Position numbers and translations under genes: made by a program
Notes under the pieces: generated by a model
What the model saw: only the letters and a program-made list of their open reading frames with translations
Told to the model about the DNA's origin: nothing
Database searches by the model: none
DNA from: Hallerella sp963656065
GTDB lineage: Bacteria; Fibrobacterota; Fibrobacteria; Fibrobacterales; Fibrobacteraceae
NCBI GenBank assembly: GCA_963656065.1
Contig: CAVKGV010000011.1
Location: 19,294-83,293, forward strand
Length of the DNA stretch: 64,000 bases
Reading direction: 5' to 3'
Part shown: positions 7,866 through 16,392 of the stretch, one piece after another
Position numbering within the stretch: position 1 is the stretch's first letter
How the letters are laid out: each line of letters begins with the position of its first letter

Positions 7866-9782
7866 ATGTTTCGTTTGTGGATCGCTTCGCTTTTTCTGCT
7901 GCTTGTCGTCGCCTGCTCCGGTTCGAAACAGCTCGCCCAGTCGGAAAATTTGACAGAAAATGTCAAAGCAGTTTCCTCTGAAAATCCAGGACCTGCGAAA
8001 ATCGATAGTGTGCGTCTTTTGCGGCTTGAAATTGCCCATGGATCCTTTTTGCGTGCGCTTGCGCTTGAACGGCAAGGGGAATTCGGCATGGCGGAAGAGT
8101 TTATGTTGCACGCCTACGAAGCGGACTCTGAAAACCGCTATCTCGCATTTTCCGTTTTGGAGCTGATGATTCGTCGTGGAGCCGGCTCTTCCGACGAGGC
8201 GTTGAAGCTTGCGGACCGTGCGAAATCCCTGAAAGGCAAGAAGACCAGCGGGCAGTACGCTCTTTTGGGACGCATTTACAGCGAGGCTTCGAACCTCGAC
8301 AGCGCAATTGTTTATTACAAAAAGGCGGTGGAGGCTAGCGAACAGAATCTTCATGCCGCTTACGAATACTCCCTGCTGCTCGAAATTACTCGCAACACGA
8401 AGGAGCTGATTCGCGTCTATGGGCTTCTCTTGCCGCAAATCGGCTACCCGCAGGCGATGCTCGAACGGCAAATTTCCCTTTTGGCGGAGACGAAGAACGA
8501 TTCTGCGATGGCGGAACTTTTCGGCGCGGTCTATGAAGCGCGCGGTGATCGGGCGTTTTTGGAAAACCGGATCCGGCTTCTTTTTGGCATGAAACGTTTT
8601 GATGAGGCTCTTCGCTCGACGGAAGAGTTTCGGGCGGATTCCGCCTTTACCGACGATTCCCTTTCTGTTTCGTTCTTGACGGCGGCGTATGTCGGGCTCG
8701 GACAGGATTCGGTCGCGATGGATACGCTGCGAGCGATTTACAGGCGAAATCCGAACCAGGGCTATGTGCTGATGAAGCTCGCGCGGATGGAAATTTCGCA
8801 CGGTGAGATCGACCAGGCGAAAATTCATTTGGAACGGCTTGCTTCGGCGGATCGGTATGCGGCGACCGCCTTTCACTTGTTGAACATCATTGCGCTTGCT
8901 GAAGGAGATTCGGCCAAGTCCCTGGAATACTTGGAACGCGCATACGCCCGCGACCCGAATATTTATCAAAGCAGTTTGATTTACCGCTATGCCAGCATAA
9001 AAGAATATTCGAAAGCCTGTCAACTCTTGGACGAATCGCTGAAATCGGATTCTTTGGTGAATTTGGCGCGCAAAAAAATTCAGGAGACGGGGAATCTTGA
9101 AAATCTCCGAAAGTTTGACGAAACGGTGACGATCGCCAAGGCGAATACGCACTTTGAATATGGAACCTTGCTGCAGATGAACGCGGAAATGCTCGAATCT
9201 CTTCCGACGACGGCGCGGAAAAGGGATTCGGCGAAAGTTCTGAGGAAAAAAGCCAACGAACATTATCTGGAAACGGCCCGAATCGGCGGGGAAACGCAGA
9301 ACCTGCTGTTCGCTTACGGTTCCAATCTGCTTTCGCTCGGAAATGTCGATTCCGCAATCGTCATCTTTCGAAAGATTTTTGTGAACTACCCGGCAGACGC
9401 AATGTCGAAAAACCATTTGGGATATACACTTGTCGATTTGAACCGGAACAAGGAAGAACTCGACTGGGGAATTTCCTTAATCGACGAAGCGCTTGCGCTG
9501 AATCCGGATGAAGTCGCCTACAAGGATTCCAAAGGCTGGGCTCTATACCGCAAAGGAAAATATCGCGAAGCCTTGGCGCTTATGGAAGACGTTGAAACGA
9601 AACAGGATTCGTTTCCGGACATGTTCTTGAAAGACACGTCGATTTTTGCGCATCTCGCGGCGATATGCCAGGCGCTTTCGCTGAAAGACCGTGCCGTAGG
9701 ATATTACGAAAAGGTCTTGTCGATCGATCCGCAAAACGAAAATGCGAAGCATCAGATCGAAATCTTGAGAAAAGAAGAATAG
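7866..9782 (+). CDS. TPR-repeat lipoprotein
   Basis: Predicted lipoprotein of 638 residues. The start is the ATG at 7866, which gives a clear type II signal peptide (MFRLWIASLFLLLVVAC, lipidated Cys17). The same frame stays open upstream over the previous gene, but that part is only a shadow of the PASTA gene. The mature part is alpha-helical tetratricopeptide repeats, with the clearest near the C-terminus (HLGYTLVDLN, AYKDSKGWALYRKGKY, VGYYEKVLSIDPQNENAK). TPR lipoproteins act as protein-protein scaffolds at the outer membrane. It is flanked by other envelope genes with 10-12 bp gaps. The partner is unknown. Confidence 0.9.
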   Translation: MFRLWIASLFLLLVVACSGSKQLAQSENLTENVKAVSSENPGPAKIDSVRLLRLEIAHGSFLRALALERQGEFGMAEEFMLHAYEADSENRYLAFSVLELMIRRGAGSSDEALKLADRAKSLKGKKTSGQYALLGRIYSEASNLDSAIVYYKKAVEASEQNLHAAYEYSLLLEITRNTKELIRVYGLLLPQIGYPQAMLERQISLLAETKNDSAMAELFGAVYEARGDRAFLENRIRLLFGMKRFDEALRSTEEFRADSAFTDDSLSVSFLTAAYVGLGQDSVAMDTLRAIYRRNPNQGYVLMKLARMEISHGEIDQAKIHLERLASADRYAATAFHLLNIIALAEGDSAKSLEYLERAYARDPNIYQSSLIYRYASIKEYSKACQLLDESLKSDSLVNLARKKIQETGNLENLRKFDETVTIAKANTHFEYGTLLQMNAEMLESLPTTARKRDSAKVLRKKANEHYLETARIGGETQNLLFAYGSNLLSLGNVDSAIVIFRKIFVNYPADAMSKNHLGYTLVDLNRNKEELDWGISLIDEALALNPDEVAYKDSKGWALYRKGKYREALALMEDVETKQDSFPDMFLKDTSIFAHLAAICQALSLKDRAVGYYEKVLSIDPQNENAKHQIEILRKEE

Positions 9783-9794
9783 TCGGTAGCCAGA

Positions 9795-10499
9795 ATGCTT
9801 TCTCTCCGGAATTGGAAAACCAAGGGAAAACTCTTTGCTGCTTGGGTGGCGCTTGCGCTTTCGTTTTTTGTCCTTGCCGGATGCGGTCCGCGGTTGGTGA
9901 AAGGCCCTGCGGAAATTTCCAAAGAGCTTGCTTCTCCGGACAGCATCAAGGCTAAATTCACGCTCGAAATTCTCGATTCTGCGGAAGGCTCGCACCGGCT
10001 TTCGGGTGTGCTGTTTGCGGTTCCGTCCAAGCGCTACCGCTTTGAATTCTCGGGCCCGATGGGGATAGGTGTCGCGTCGCTTTTGTGGAAAGAAGGCGAG
10101 TGGACGCTCCTCCTTTCGCAGCAGAAAGCGTTTGCTGCGGGGAAAGGTTATCTGGTCGGAGGCTATGCGGGAATTCCCCTGTTTGACATTCACCAAATCG
10201 CTTCGCTGTTCTGGGGAAACGTGGTGCCGAACGAAGCTTCGGGGAAGAACGCTCTTGGCATTCCGTTTACGGTCCTGCGAAATGCGGACGGACGCGTCTC
10301 GGAACTTCGCCAGGGTTCGGAACGGTTGGAATTTTTGGACTATGCGGAATTCGACAGTGGAATTTTACCGTCGGAAGTTCGGGCTTATCGCAACGGAAAA
10401 AATGTCCTGAACATCTGGGTGAAAAATGTCCGGGTGAATGTCCCGTGGAGCGATGGGACGTGGCGTCTTTCCGTTCCAAAAAAATTCGATCGGCTTTGA
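9795..10499 (+). CDS. LolB-like outer-membrane lipoprotein
   Basis: Lipoprotein of 234 residues with a signal peptide and lipobox FVLAGC. The body resembles the LolB/DUF4292-type incomplete beta-barrel that carries lipoproteins: LTSxxSIKAKFTLEI, RYRFEFSGPMGIGVASLLW, then WTLLLSQQKAF. It lacks obvious LolB diagnostic residues, so a role in lipoprotein delivery is inference from fold-like pattern and from the many lipoproteins next to it. It follows the TPR lipoprotein by 12 bp and precedes the type IX cargo gene by 17 bp, and is likely cotranscribed with both. Confidence 0.65.
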   Translation: MLSLRNWKTKGKLFAAWVALALSFFVLAGCGPRLVKGPAEISKELASPDSIKAKFTLEILDSAEGSHRLSGVLFAVPSKRYRFEFSGPMGIGVASLLWKEGEWTLLLSQQKAFAAGKGYLVGGYAGIPLFDIHQIASLFWGNVVPNEASGKNALGIPFTVLRNADGRVSELRQGSERLEFLDYAEFDSGILPSEVRAYRNGKNVLNIWVKNVRVNVPWSDGTWRLSVPKKFDRL

Positions 10500-10516
10500 T
10501 TTTGTAATTTTTGACC

Positions 10517-13500
10517 ATGAGACGATTTTTGATTTTTGCCCTGCTCGTTTTTTGCGGTGTGGCTTCGGCTGTTGATACGCTCGAAATTTTTGCGCTGCGC
10601 GTCCAGTTCAAGCAGGAGTCTCCCGATAATTCCCTGACGACGGGAACGGGCCGCTTTGATTCCGACAGCGATACGGCGAGTGCGAATTACAGTCTCGATC
10701 CGGAAGGGCATCGGGCGAGCGCCGCTTACTGGCAAAAGCATTTTGACTTTGCGAACGCTTATTACAGGTCGGTGAGCGGTGGAAACCTGGTGATAGTTGC
10801 CCGAATTTTTCCGAGCGGGGAACCTTACACGCTTGATCATTACATCATCGACTACAACCGTACGGCGAAACGGAAAGGCGAAAAGACCGCGGAGTTTGAC
10901 GAGGCGCGTAGCCGTGACTACATGAATTTCGTCTGGGACGCGGTAACGGCGGCGAACCAGCCGAACGATACGCTGGACAATCCGTTCAAGGTGCCGCAGC
11001 CGAAATCCCCGAACAAGAAGCGTGCCTATATGATTATCCACGCGGGAGCGAGCCGTCTTCTCGATGGTGGAAGCATGGGAACGAAAAATGCGAACACTCC
11101 GGGCGATTTTATGGATGTCTATGTTGTGCGCGATTACTGGGCCTATCTGGATTCTGCGGATACGACTCGGAAAGTTTCCGGAGACTTGAACGGGATGGTC
11201 TTGCCGGGAGCGACGCTTGATACGCTGCGGACGATTATGGTCACGAGCGAAACGGCTTCGCAGGACGGACTCAACTGGGGAATCAACGGCATTCTGGTGA
11301 ACCAGATCGGGCGCGAGCTGGGAATGCCGAACACTTACGATGTCGTCAAGGGAATCTCCCGTCTGGGATATTTCGACGTGATGGATTTCGCCGGTTACAA
11401 CGCGGGGAACGGATTCTTTCCGGTGCTTCCTTCGGCGTGGGTGCGGGCCTACATGGGCTGGGCAAAAGTGGAAACGGTCTATCCGCCGAAATCGGGAGCG
11501 CTTTCACGGGAGCTTTTTGCCGCGGGTTCGGGAAAGGGAACAGAAATATTAAAAGTCCCCCTGTCGTCGAATGAGTATCTTTTGATTGAAAACCGCGAGC
11601 GATCCGCGGGCGACTCGGCAAAAATCGCGGTGTCGTATGTTCCCTCTTCGGATGTCGCCGCCGACAAGGATTACGAAGTCCTCACCAAGGTCTATCCGGT
11701 CGATAGTCTCTTTATCGCCTTTGAAGATAGCCTCTGCGATTCTGCAGGAAAGTGCAAGAAAAACAAGAATAAGCTGGGCGGTGTAATCGTCGATGTTTCC
11801 TCGTTTGACGCGGGGCTTCCTTCGAGCGGTATCGCCGTGTGGAAAGTCAATGACTGGTATCTGCGCGAAGCGCTTCCCTATGGCGTGACGAATTTTTGGG
11901 GTGGAGATACGGTTCGCGATCACCAGTTCGGCATCATGCTTTCGGAAGCGGACGGAATTCTTTCGATTGGAAAGACGTTCAAAAATTCCCTGGGCGAAGA
12001 CGCTTACGATTACGGTTCCGGCGCGGACCTGATTCCGCATGTGCGCAAGGGAAAAAATTCGCCAAAGGATACGGTCTTTTCGATAGAAGCTTCTGGCTAC
12101 GGCAACACGGCGACGACCACGGGCGGCTACACGGGAATTTCGGTTACGGCCAAAAGGGCGAAAAATGCTCACGTGGAAAAAACTTCGAATTCCTTTATGG
12201 GAGACAGCGTCCTGAATTTCGCCGCTTCGGCAATTCCTGTTTCGATTTCGTGGACGAGCCTTTCGCTCTCCGGGGCGAAATTCCCGAAAAATGTCGGACT
12301 GGATGCCGGCCTGCGCGGAGCGGTCGCTCTGGATTATCCGGCGGGAATGTCTGTCGGAAACGGTGAAAAGCTGATTGTCTTTGGTGCAGAAGACGGAACG
12401 CTCCAGGTGATGGATGCCCGGGGCGATTCTCTTTCGGAACGCGATACGACGATTGAAAAGAAAACGCTTTCCAAAGAAAATTCTGTGGAAAATGTCCCGC
12501 TATTCCGGCTGGGAAATTCCTATGGAAAGCTTCTCGGACTTGCCGCGTCGAACGATACCGTTTTCAGCCTTCACCAGGGAAAGGGTCTCTCCCGGACCGT
12601 CCTGCTTTCGGATATCGACCAGGTTCGGTTTGAACGAAAGCTCGCTTCGCTCGCGTCCGCGGCTTTGGGCCCGATGGTCGTAAACGGTTTCGTCTTTGTC
12701 GCTGACAGCGGCGCGCTTTACCGCTACCCGACATCGGATTTTTCCAAGCGGGATGCTTTCCCCCTGCCCGAAAATTTTGTCCCGCACGATATGGCGCTCT
12801 GCCCGGCGGACGAATCGAACAACATCGCGCTCGTCGGGAAAAATGCGGAGATTGCGCTTTTCAAGGAAGCGGTCGGCCAGGTGCAGAAACTGCCCTCTCC
12901 AAAAATCCAGGACAAGGCTCTGGTTCCTGTCGGAAGGCAGACATTCCGCGTGGCGTGTTCGGACTTTGACCGCGACGGAAATTCGGAAATGTTCCTGCTT
13001 GGAAGTCGCGGCTATGCGGCGATGGTCCGGGCGGACGATTCCGCAACGGTCGTTTTTTCTCCGCGGTCGTTCAAGCGCGGCAGCGATGGAAATTCCGATT
13101 TTTACGATGAAACTTCGCCGATTGCCGTGGGCGATGTAAACGGCGACGGCTTCCCGGATGCGGTATTTCTCGGATACAATCTCGTGTATGCGGTGGACCG
13201 TTCGGGCGTTGTCATTTCGGGATTCCCGGCGACCATTACAAAAAATTTGCCGGAATACGCTTTCCTTTCGGAACCGTTGCTTGTCGATGTGACGGGCGAC
13301 AGCTTGCCCGAAATTCTCGTGGGAACGAACGGCGGACTTTTGATGGCGTTCCAGTCGAACGGAAAACAGCTCACGAAGGAATTTCCGCTTTCCGCCGGAT
13401 CGTTCGAATACGGTGAAACGGTCGCGCCGATGTCGTTCTTCGTTTCCAAGACAATTGATTCGCTTTCGGGCTTGCAGGTCTATGCGTTCCAGCGATCTTC

Positions 13501-13924
13501 GGTTTCGGGCTTCCGCCTTCCAAAATCTTCATCGGCGGCAAGTGTGCGTTCCTGGAATGTTCCGGGCGCGGACAACGGTCGGACGGGATTCTTTGACGCG
13601 TCTCGCCTGGCGGAGCCTTCCGTGTCGGATTCCACCGAAAGCATCGACGAGTTTTTCGTCTATCCGAATCCGGTCCGCGGCGGCATGGCGAATGTCCGCT
13701 ACACGCTCGGGATGAACGCCAAGTCGGTGACTGTCGAGTTCTTTGATATCGCGGGGCTGTGTGTCTTTTCCAAAAAAATCGACGGGGCGAACAAGGGCAG
13801 AAACCAGCTCGACCATCTCGACATTTCGCGCCTCGGGAGCGACGTCTATACGGTGCGTCTCCGCGTAAAATTTGATTCCGGAAAGAAGAAACAGAAATTC
13901 TACCGCGTCGGAGTGATTCGATGA
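10517..13924 (+). CDS. Secreted M6-metalloprotease-like protein, catalytically degenerate, with FG-GAP-like repeats and type IX sorting domain
   Basis: 1,135 residues from the ATG at 10517; an in-frame TTG six bases upstream is less likely. A Sec signal (MRRFLIFALLVFCGVASA) leads into a region patterned like M6 peptidases. Where M6 enzymes have HExxH followed by GLPDLYD, this protein has N262-Q-I-G-R266 followed by GMPNTYD and GYFDVMDF, so both zinc histidines and the catalytic Glu are gone. Residues ~800-950 hold three FG-GAP/VCBS-like blades (DFDRDGNSE, DVNGDGFPD, DVTGDSLPE). The last ~80 residues (YPNPVRGG to FYRVGVIR) are a type A Por/type IX sorting domain. It is predicted to be exported and surface-attached, with a binding or structural role more likely than proteolysis. 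Confidence 0.82.
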   Translation: MRRFLIFALLVFCGVASAVDTLEIFALRVQFKQESPDNSLTTGTGRFDSDSDTASANYSLDPEGHRASAAYWQKHFDFANAYYRSVSGGNLVIVARIFPSGEPYTLDHYIIDYNRTAKRKGEKTAEFDEARSRDYMNFVWDAVTAANQPNDTLDNPFKVPQPKSPNKKRAYMIIHAGASRLLDGGSMGTKNANTPGDFMDVYVVRDYWAYLDSADTTRKVSGDLNGMVLPGATLDTLRTIMVTSETASQDGLNWGINGILVNQIGRELGMPNTYDVVKGISRLGYFDVMDFAGYNAGNGFFPVLPSAWVRAYMGWAKVETVYPPKSGALSRELFAAGSGKGTEILKVPLSSNEYLLIENRERSAGDSAKIAVSYVPSSDVAADKDYEVLTKVYPVDSLFIAFEDSLCDSAGKCKKNKNKLGGVIVDVSSFDAGLPSSGIAVWKVNDWYLREALPYGVTNFWGGDTVRDHQFGIMLSEADGILSIGKTFKNSLGEDAYDYGSGADLIPHVRKGKNSPKDTVFSIEASGYGNTATTTGGYTGISVTAKRAKNAHVEKTSNSFMGDSVLNFAASAIPVSISWTSLSLSGAKFPKNVGLDAGLRGAVALDYPAGMSVGNGEKLIVFGAEDGTLQVMDARGDSLSERDTTIEKKTLSKENSVENVPLFRLGNSYGKLLGLAASNDTVFSLHQGKGLSRTVLLSDIDQVRFERKLASLASAALGPMVVNGFVFVADSGALYRYPTSDFSKRDAFPLPENFVPHDMALCPADESNNIALVGKNAEIALFKEAVGQVQKLPSPKIQDKALVPVGRQTFRVACSDFDRDGNSEMFLLGSRGYAAMVRADDSATVVFSPRSFKRGSDGNSDFYDETSPIAVGDVNGDGFPDAVFLGYNLVYAVDRSGVVISGFPATITKNLPEYAFLSEPLLVDVTGDSLPEILVGTNGGLLMAFQSNGKQLTKEFPLSAGSFEYGETVAPMSFFVSKTIDSLSGLQVYAFQRSSVSGFRLPKSSSAASVRSWNVPGADNGRTGFFDASRLAEPSVSDSTESIDEFFVYPNPVRGGMANVRYTLGMNAKSVTVEFFDIAGLCVFSKKIDGANKGRNQLDHLDISRLGSDVYTVRLRVKFDSGKKKQKFYRVGVIR

Positions 13925-14724
13925 AATCTGCGAAGAAAATTATTTGCTTCGGATGGGGAATTTTCCTTGCCGGATTGCTTGTCGCCTGCTCGACGCCGAC
14001 TTCTTCGGAAACGGGCGGCATCGATTGCCCGAATTGCGTGGTCAAGAAAAGTTCCTCGTCTGCGGAAAAGGCTTCTTCGTCAAGCGCCGGGGGAATTTCT
14101 TCGTCCGGAGATTCACCGACAACCCTTTCCCTCTCCTGGATCGATGTCGGCGGATTTCGGATTTCCCAGACGGAAGTGATGCAATCGGATTATCAAAAAT
14201 TGATGGGGACGCTCCCGCAGCAGATGGCGAAGGCGTCGGGAGATTCCTTCCCGGTGGCGAACGTTTCCTATTACGATGCGATTCTCTTTGCAAACGAACT
14301 TTCCAAGGCTCTCGGGCTCGATACCGCTTATTCGTATGATTCCCGCGGTGCGGGCAACAGGCTCGAGAACTTGCAAACGGACGATTCCGTAAAGGCGGTC
14401 CGCTTGCCAAACGGCTCTGAATGGGAATACGCGTATCGGGCGGGAACATCCGGCGCTTATTACTGGGGAACCGCTGTCGCCGCCGACTATGCCGTCTATA
14501 ACAATCTGTTCGACAGCTACCAGAAGGTTGCCCGGAAGCTGCCAAATGCGTGGAATCTTTACGATATGGCGGGAAATGTTGCGGAATGGACTTCGGACAC
14601 GACGCTTCGCGGCGGAAACTGGACATCGGTCGCAAAGGAACTCACCGCCAGGGAATCGAAAAAGAAAATGCCGGATTTTGCGTCAAACGTAAGCGGAATC
14701 CGCGTCATCCTTTCGGGAGAATAA
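13921..14724 (+). CDS. FGE/SUMF1-fold lipoprotein (probably non-catalytic)
   Basis: Lipoprotein of 267 residues (lipobox LLVAC) with a Ser-rich linker (~residues 40-62) and a formylglycine-generating-enzyme fold. Fold markers are QTEVMQSDYQKLMG, FPVANVSYYDAILFANELS, VRLPNGSEWEYAYRAG, NLYDMAGNVAEWTSD and LRGGNWTS. The two copper-binding cysteines of true sulfatase-modifying enzymes are absent from the C-terminal part, so it is likely one of the structural or binding members of the superfamily that are numerous in Fibrobacter. Its ATG overlaps the stop of the type IX cargo gene (ATGA), so the two are translationally coupled and may work together at the surface. Confidence 0.85.
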   Translation: MKSAKKIICFGWGIFLAGLLVACSTPTSSETGGIDCPNCVVKKSSSSAEKASSSSAGGISSSGDSPTTLSLSWIDVGGFRISQTEVMQSDYQKLMGTLPQQMAKASGDSFPVANVSYYDAILFANELSKALGLDTAYSYDSRGAGNRLENLQTDDSVKAVRLPNGSEWEYAYRAGTSGAYYWGTAVAADYAVYNNLFDSYQKVARKLPNAWNLYDMAGNVAEWTSDTTLRGGNWTSVAKELTARESKKKMPDFASNVSGIRVILSGE

Positions 14725-14725
14725 T

Positions 14726-15202
14726 ATGAATGTAAAATTTTCGCCATGGAAATGCCTTTGCCTCCTTCTTGCATTTTTCATGTTCGCTTGTACGCAAAGC
14801 GAGGAACAGAAAAAATCGGACAAGATTGAAGCGGACCTGAAAAATCTGCCAAAGCTCTCGCCGATAAAAATTCCGGAAGGCGTTGTCGGGCTTTATATTG
14901 GAACGCTCCCGTGCGACGAATGCGAATCGCATCGGATCCGGATGGAATTGGATTCAAGCGGGAACGCGCAAATCGAAGAAATTTTTCTTTCGGCGAAAAC
15001 GGACACGCTGAAAAGCTCCGCGACATACAGGGACAGTGCGGATTACATTCTCCTTCGATTCGATGACGGCAAGCGCTTTATGAATTTCTTGAAGCGCGGC
15101 GGAACGTCTCTCGAATACCTGAATATCGAAGGTAAACCTTACGAAGATTCGGATGAACCTTACCGCTTGATTCGCATTCTCAAAAAGAAGTCCTCGATAT
15201 GA
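14726..15202 (+). CDS. NlpE-like lipoprotein
   Basis: Lipoprotein of 158 residues (signal peptide, lipobox FMFAC). The segment GLYIGTLPCDECESHRIRMEL matches the start of the NlpE N-terminal beta-barrel domain, including its CxxC. In enterobacteria NlpE signals surface contact and lipoprotein-trafficking stress to CpxA; no Cpx genes are visible here, so only the fold can be claimed. It starts 1 bp after the FGE-like gene and overlaps the next gene by 4 bp, so it belongs to the same transcript. Confidence 0.78.
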   Translation: MNVKFSPWKCLCLLLAFFMFACTQSEEQKKSDKIEADLKNLPKLSPIKIPEGVVGLYIGTLPCDECESHRIRMELDSSGNAQIEEIFLSAKTDTLKSSATYRDSADYILLRFDDGKRFMNFLKRGGTSLEYLNIEGKPYEDSDEPYRLIRILKKKSSI

Positions 15203-16362
15203 TTTCGTTTTCAAACGCTATGCGGGAATCGATGCCGAAAGCTCTTGCCGGGCTTCCGCTGCTGTCGATTTCCGTGATGGATTATTCGGACGAGCTGGAA
15301 CTAAAAAATCGGGCCTTTGCGATTTTCTGTGAACGAAACGGTTTGCCCGTTCCCGAAAAAATTGTCGAAAGCCCGCTTCCGCGAAATTATCGTACGACAA
15401 CGAAACGTCGCGCCGGATTTGAAAACGGTCGCTTTCGGCTTTTCTTCGGGGCGGATGAACGCTTGGAATACACGGAACCGCTCGAACCGGAAGAACATTT
15501 GGCGATATACCGATTTGTCGAAGATGTTTTGAAGAAACCCGCTTTTGCGGCACTCGCCGAAGCGTTGAATTGGGTCATCGTTCGCGGCTCGTACAAGCGT
15601 CGCGCGGTGATTTTCAATGTGGGCGAAATGAACGCTGCGGTTGTCCGAAAGCTCAAGCTCATGGGCGAACATCTGAATGTGGCGAATCTGGGCGTTGTTT
15701 CCGCTCACGTCTATTTTGACCCGACTCGTTCCGACTATTATCTGGAAGCGTCCCGCCCGACAGATGCGCTCGGATTTAAAACGCTTTTTGGCCCGAAGGA
15801 GCTGTCGCTCGACCTCGGCGCGTTCCGCTTGAAATATCCCATCACGGGCTTTAGCCAGATCAACGAATCGCAAATTCCGAACCTGCTCGCCTTTGCGAAA
15901 AAAATGTTGAGGCCTTCGGAAAAGGACCGTCTGCTGGACTTGTATTGCGGTTACGGACTTTTTTCGTTCGGCATGGGGGAAACTGCCGCTTCGACGTGGG
16001 GCGCGGAATGGGAAGGTCCATCGATCGAATGCGCCAAGAACAGCGCGCGTTTTTTGAAGCGACCTGCGAAATTTCTCGCCGGGAAAATCGATCGGAATTT
16101 TGTGGAAAGGTCCATTCCCAAAGGCTCCGGCTCTGAGCTGATGCTTCTCGATCCGCCGCGTTCCGGAGTCGAAGCAGGCGTGATAGCGGCTCTTGCAAAA
16201 CGGAACCCGAAGCGTGTCCTGCACATTTTCTGTGGCACGGACGAAATCCCGCGTTCCTTGAACCAGTGGAAGCTTTCGGGTTACAAGGCTGTGAACATCC
16301 AGCCGCTCGACCTGTTCCCGGGAACACCGCACTTGGAAACGATGGTGCTGCTCGAAAAATAG
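15199..16362 (+). CDS. TrmA/RlmD-family RNA (uracil-5-) methyltransferase
   Basis: SAM-dependent methyltransferase of 387 residues. The Rossmann motif I reads LLDLYCGYGLFSF, motif IV is LLDPPRSGVE, the catalytic cysteine is in HIFCGTDEIPRSL, and the final motif PGTPHLETMVLLE contains the general-base Glu. This is the uracil-5 methyltransferase layout (TrmA, RlmC, RlmD). There is no N-terminal TRAM domain and no four-Cys iron-sulfur cluster, so it is closer to TrmA/RlmC-like short forms; the exact tRNA or rRNA target cannot be assigned. The start overlaps the NlpE-like gene by ATGA, an odd partner that probably reflects simple operon packing. Confidence 0.85.
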   Translation: MISFSNAMRESMPKALAGLPLLSISVMDYSDELELKNRAFAIFCERNGLPVPEKIVESPLPRNYRTTTKRRAGFENGRFRLFFGADERLEYTEPLEPEEHLAIYRFVEDVLKKPAFAALAEALNWVIVRGSYKRRAVIFNVGEMNAAVVRKLKLMGEHLNVANLGVVSAHVYFDPTRSDYYLEASRPTDALGFKTLFGPKELSLDLGAFRLKYPITGFSQINESQIPNLLAFAKKMLRPSEKDRLLDLYCGYGLFSFGMGETAASTWGAEWEGPSIECAKNSARFLKRPAKFLAGKIDRNFVERSIPKGSGSELMLLDPPRSGVEAGVIAALAKRNPKRVLHIFCGTDEIPRSLNQWKLSGYKAVNIQPLDLFPGTPHLETMVLLEK

Positions 16363-16392
16363 CGGCTAAAAATTGAGGAGGGAAGAACCCGG

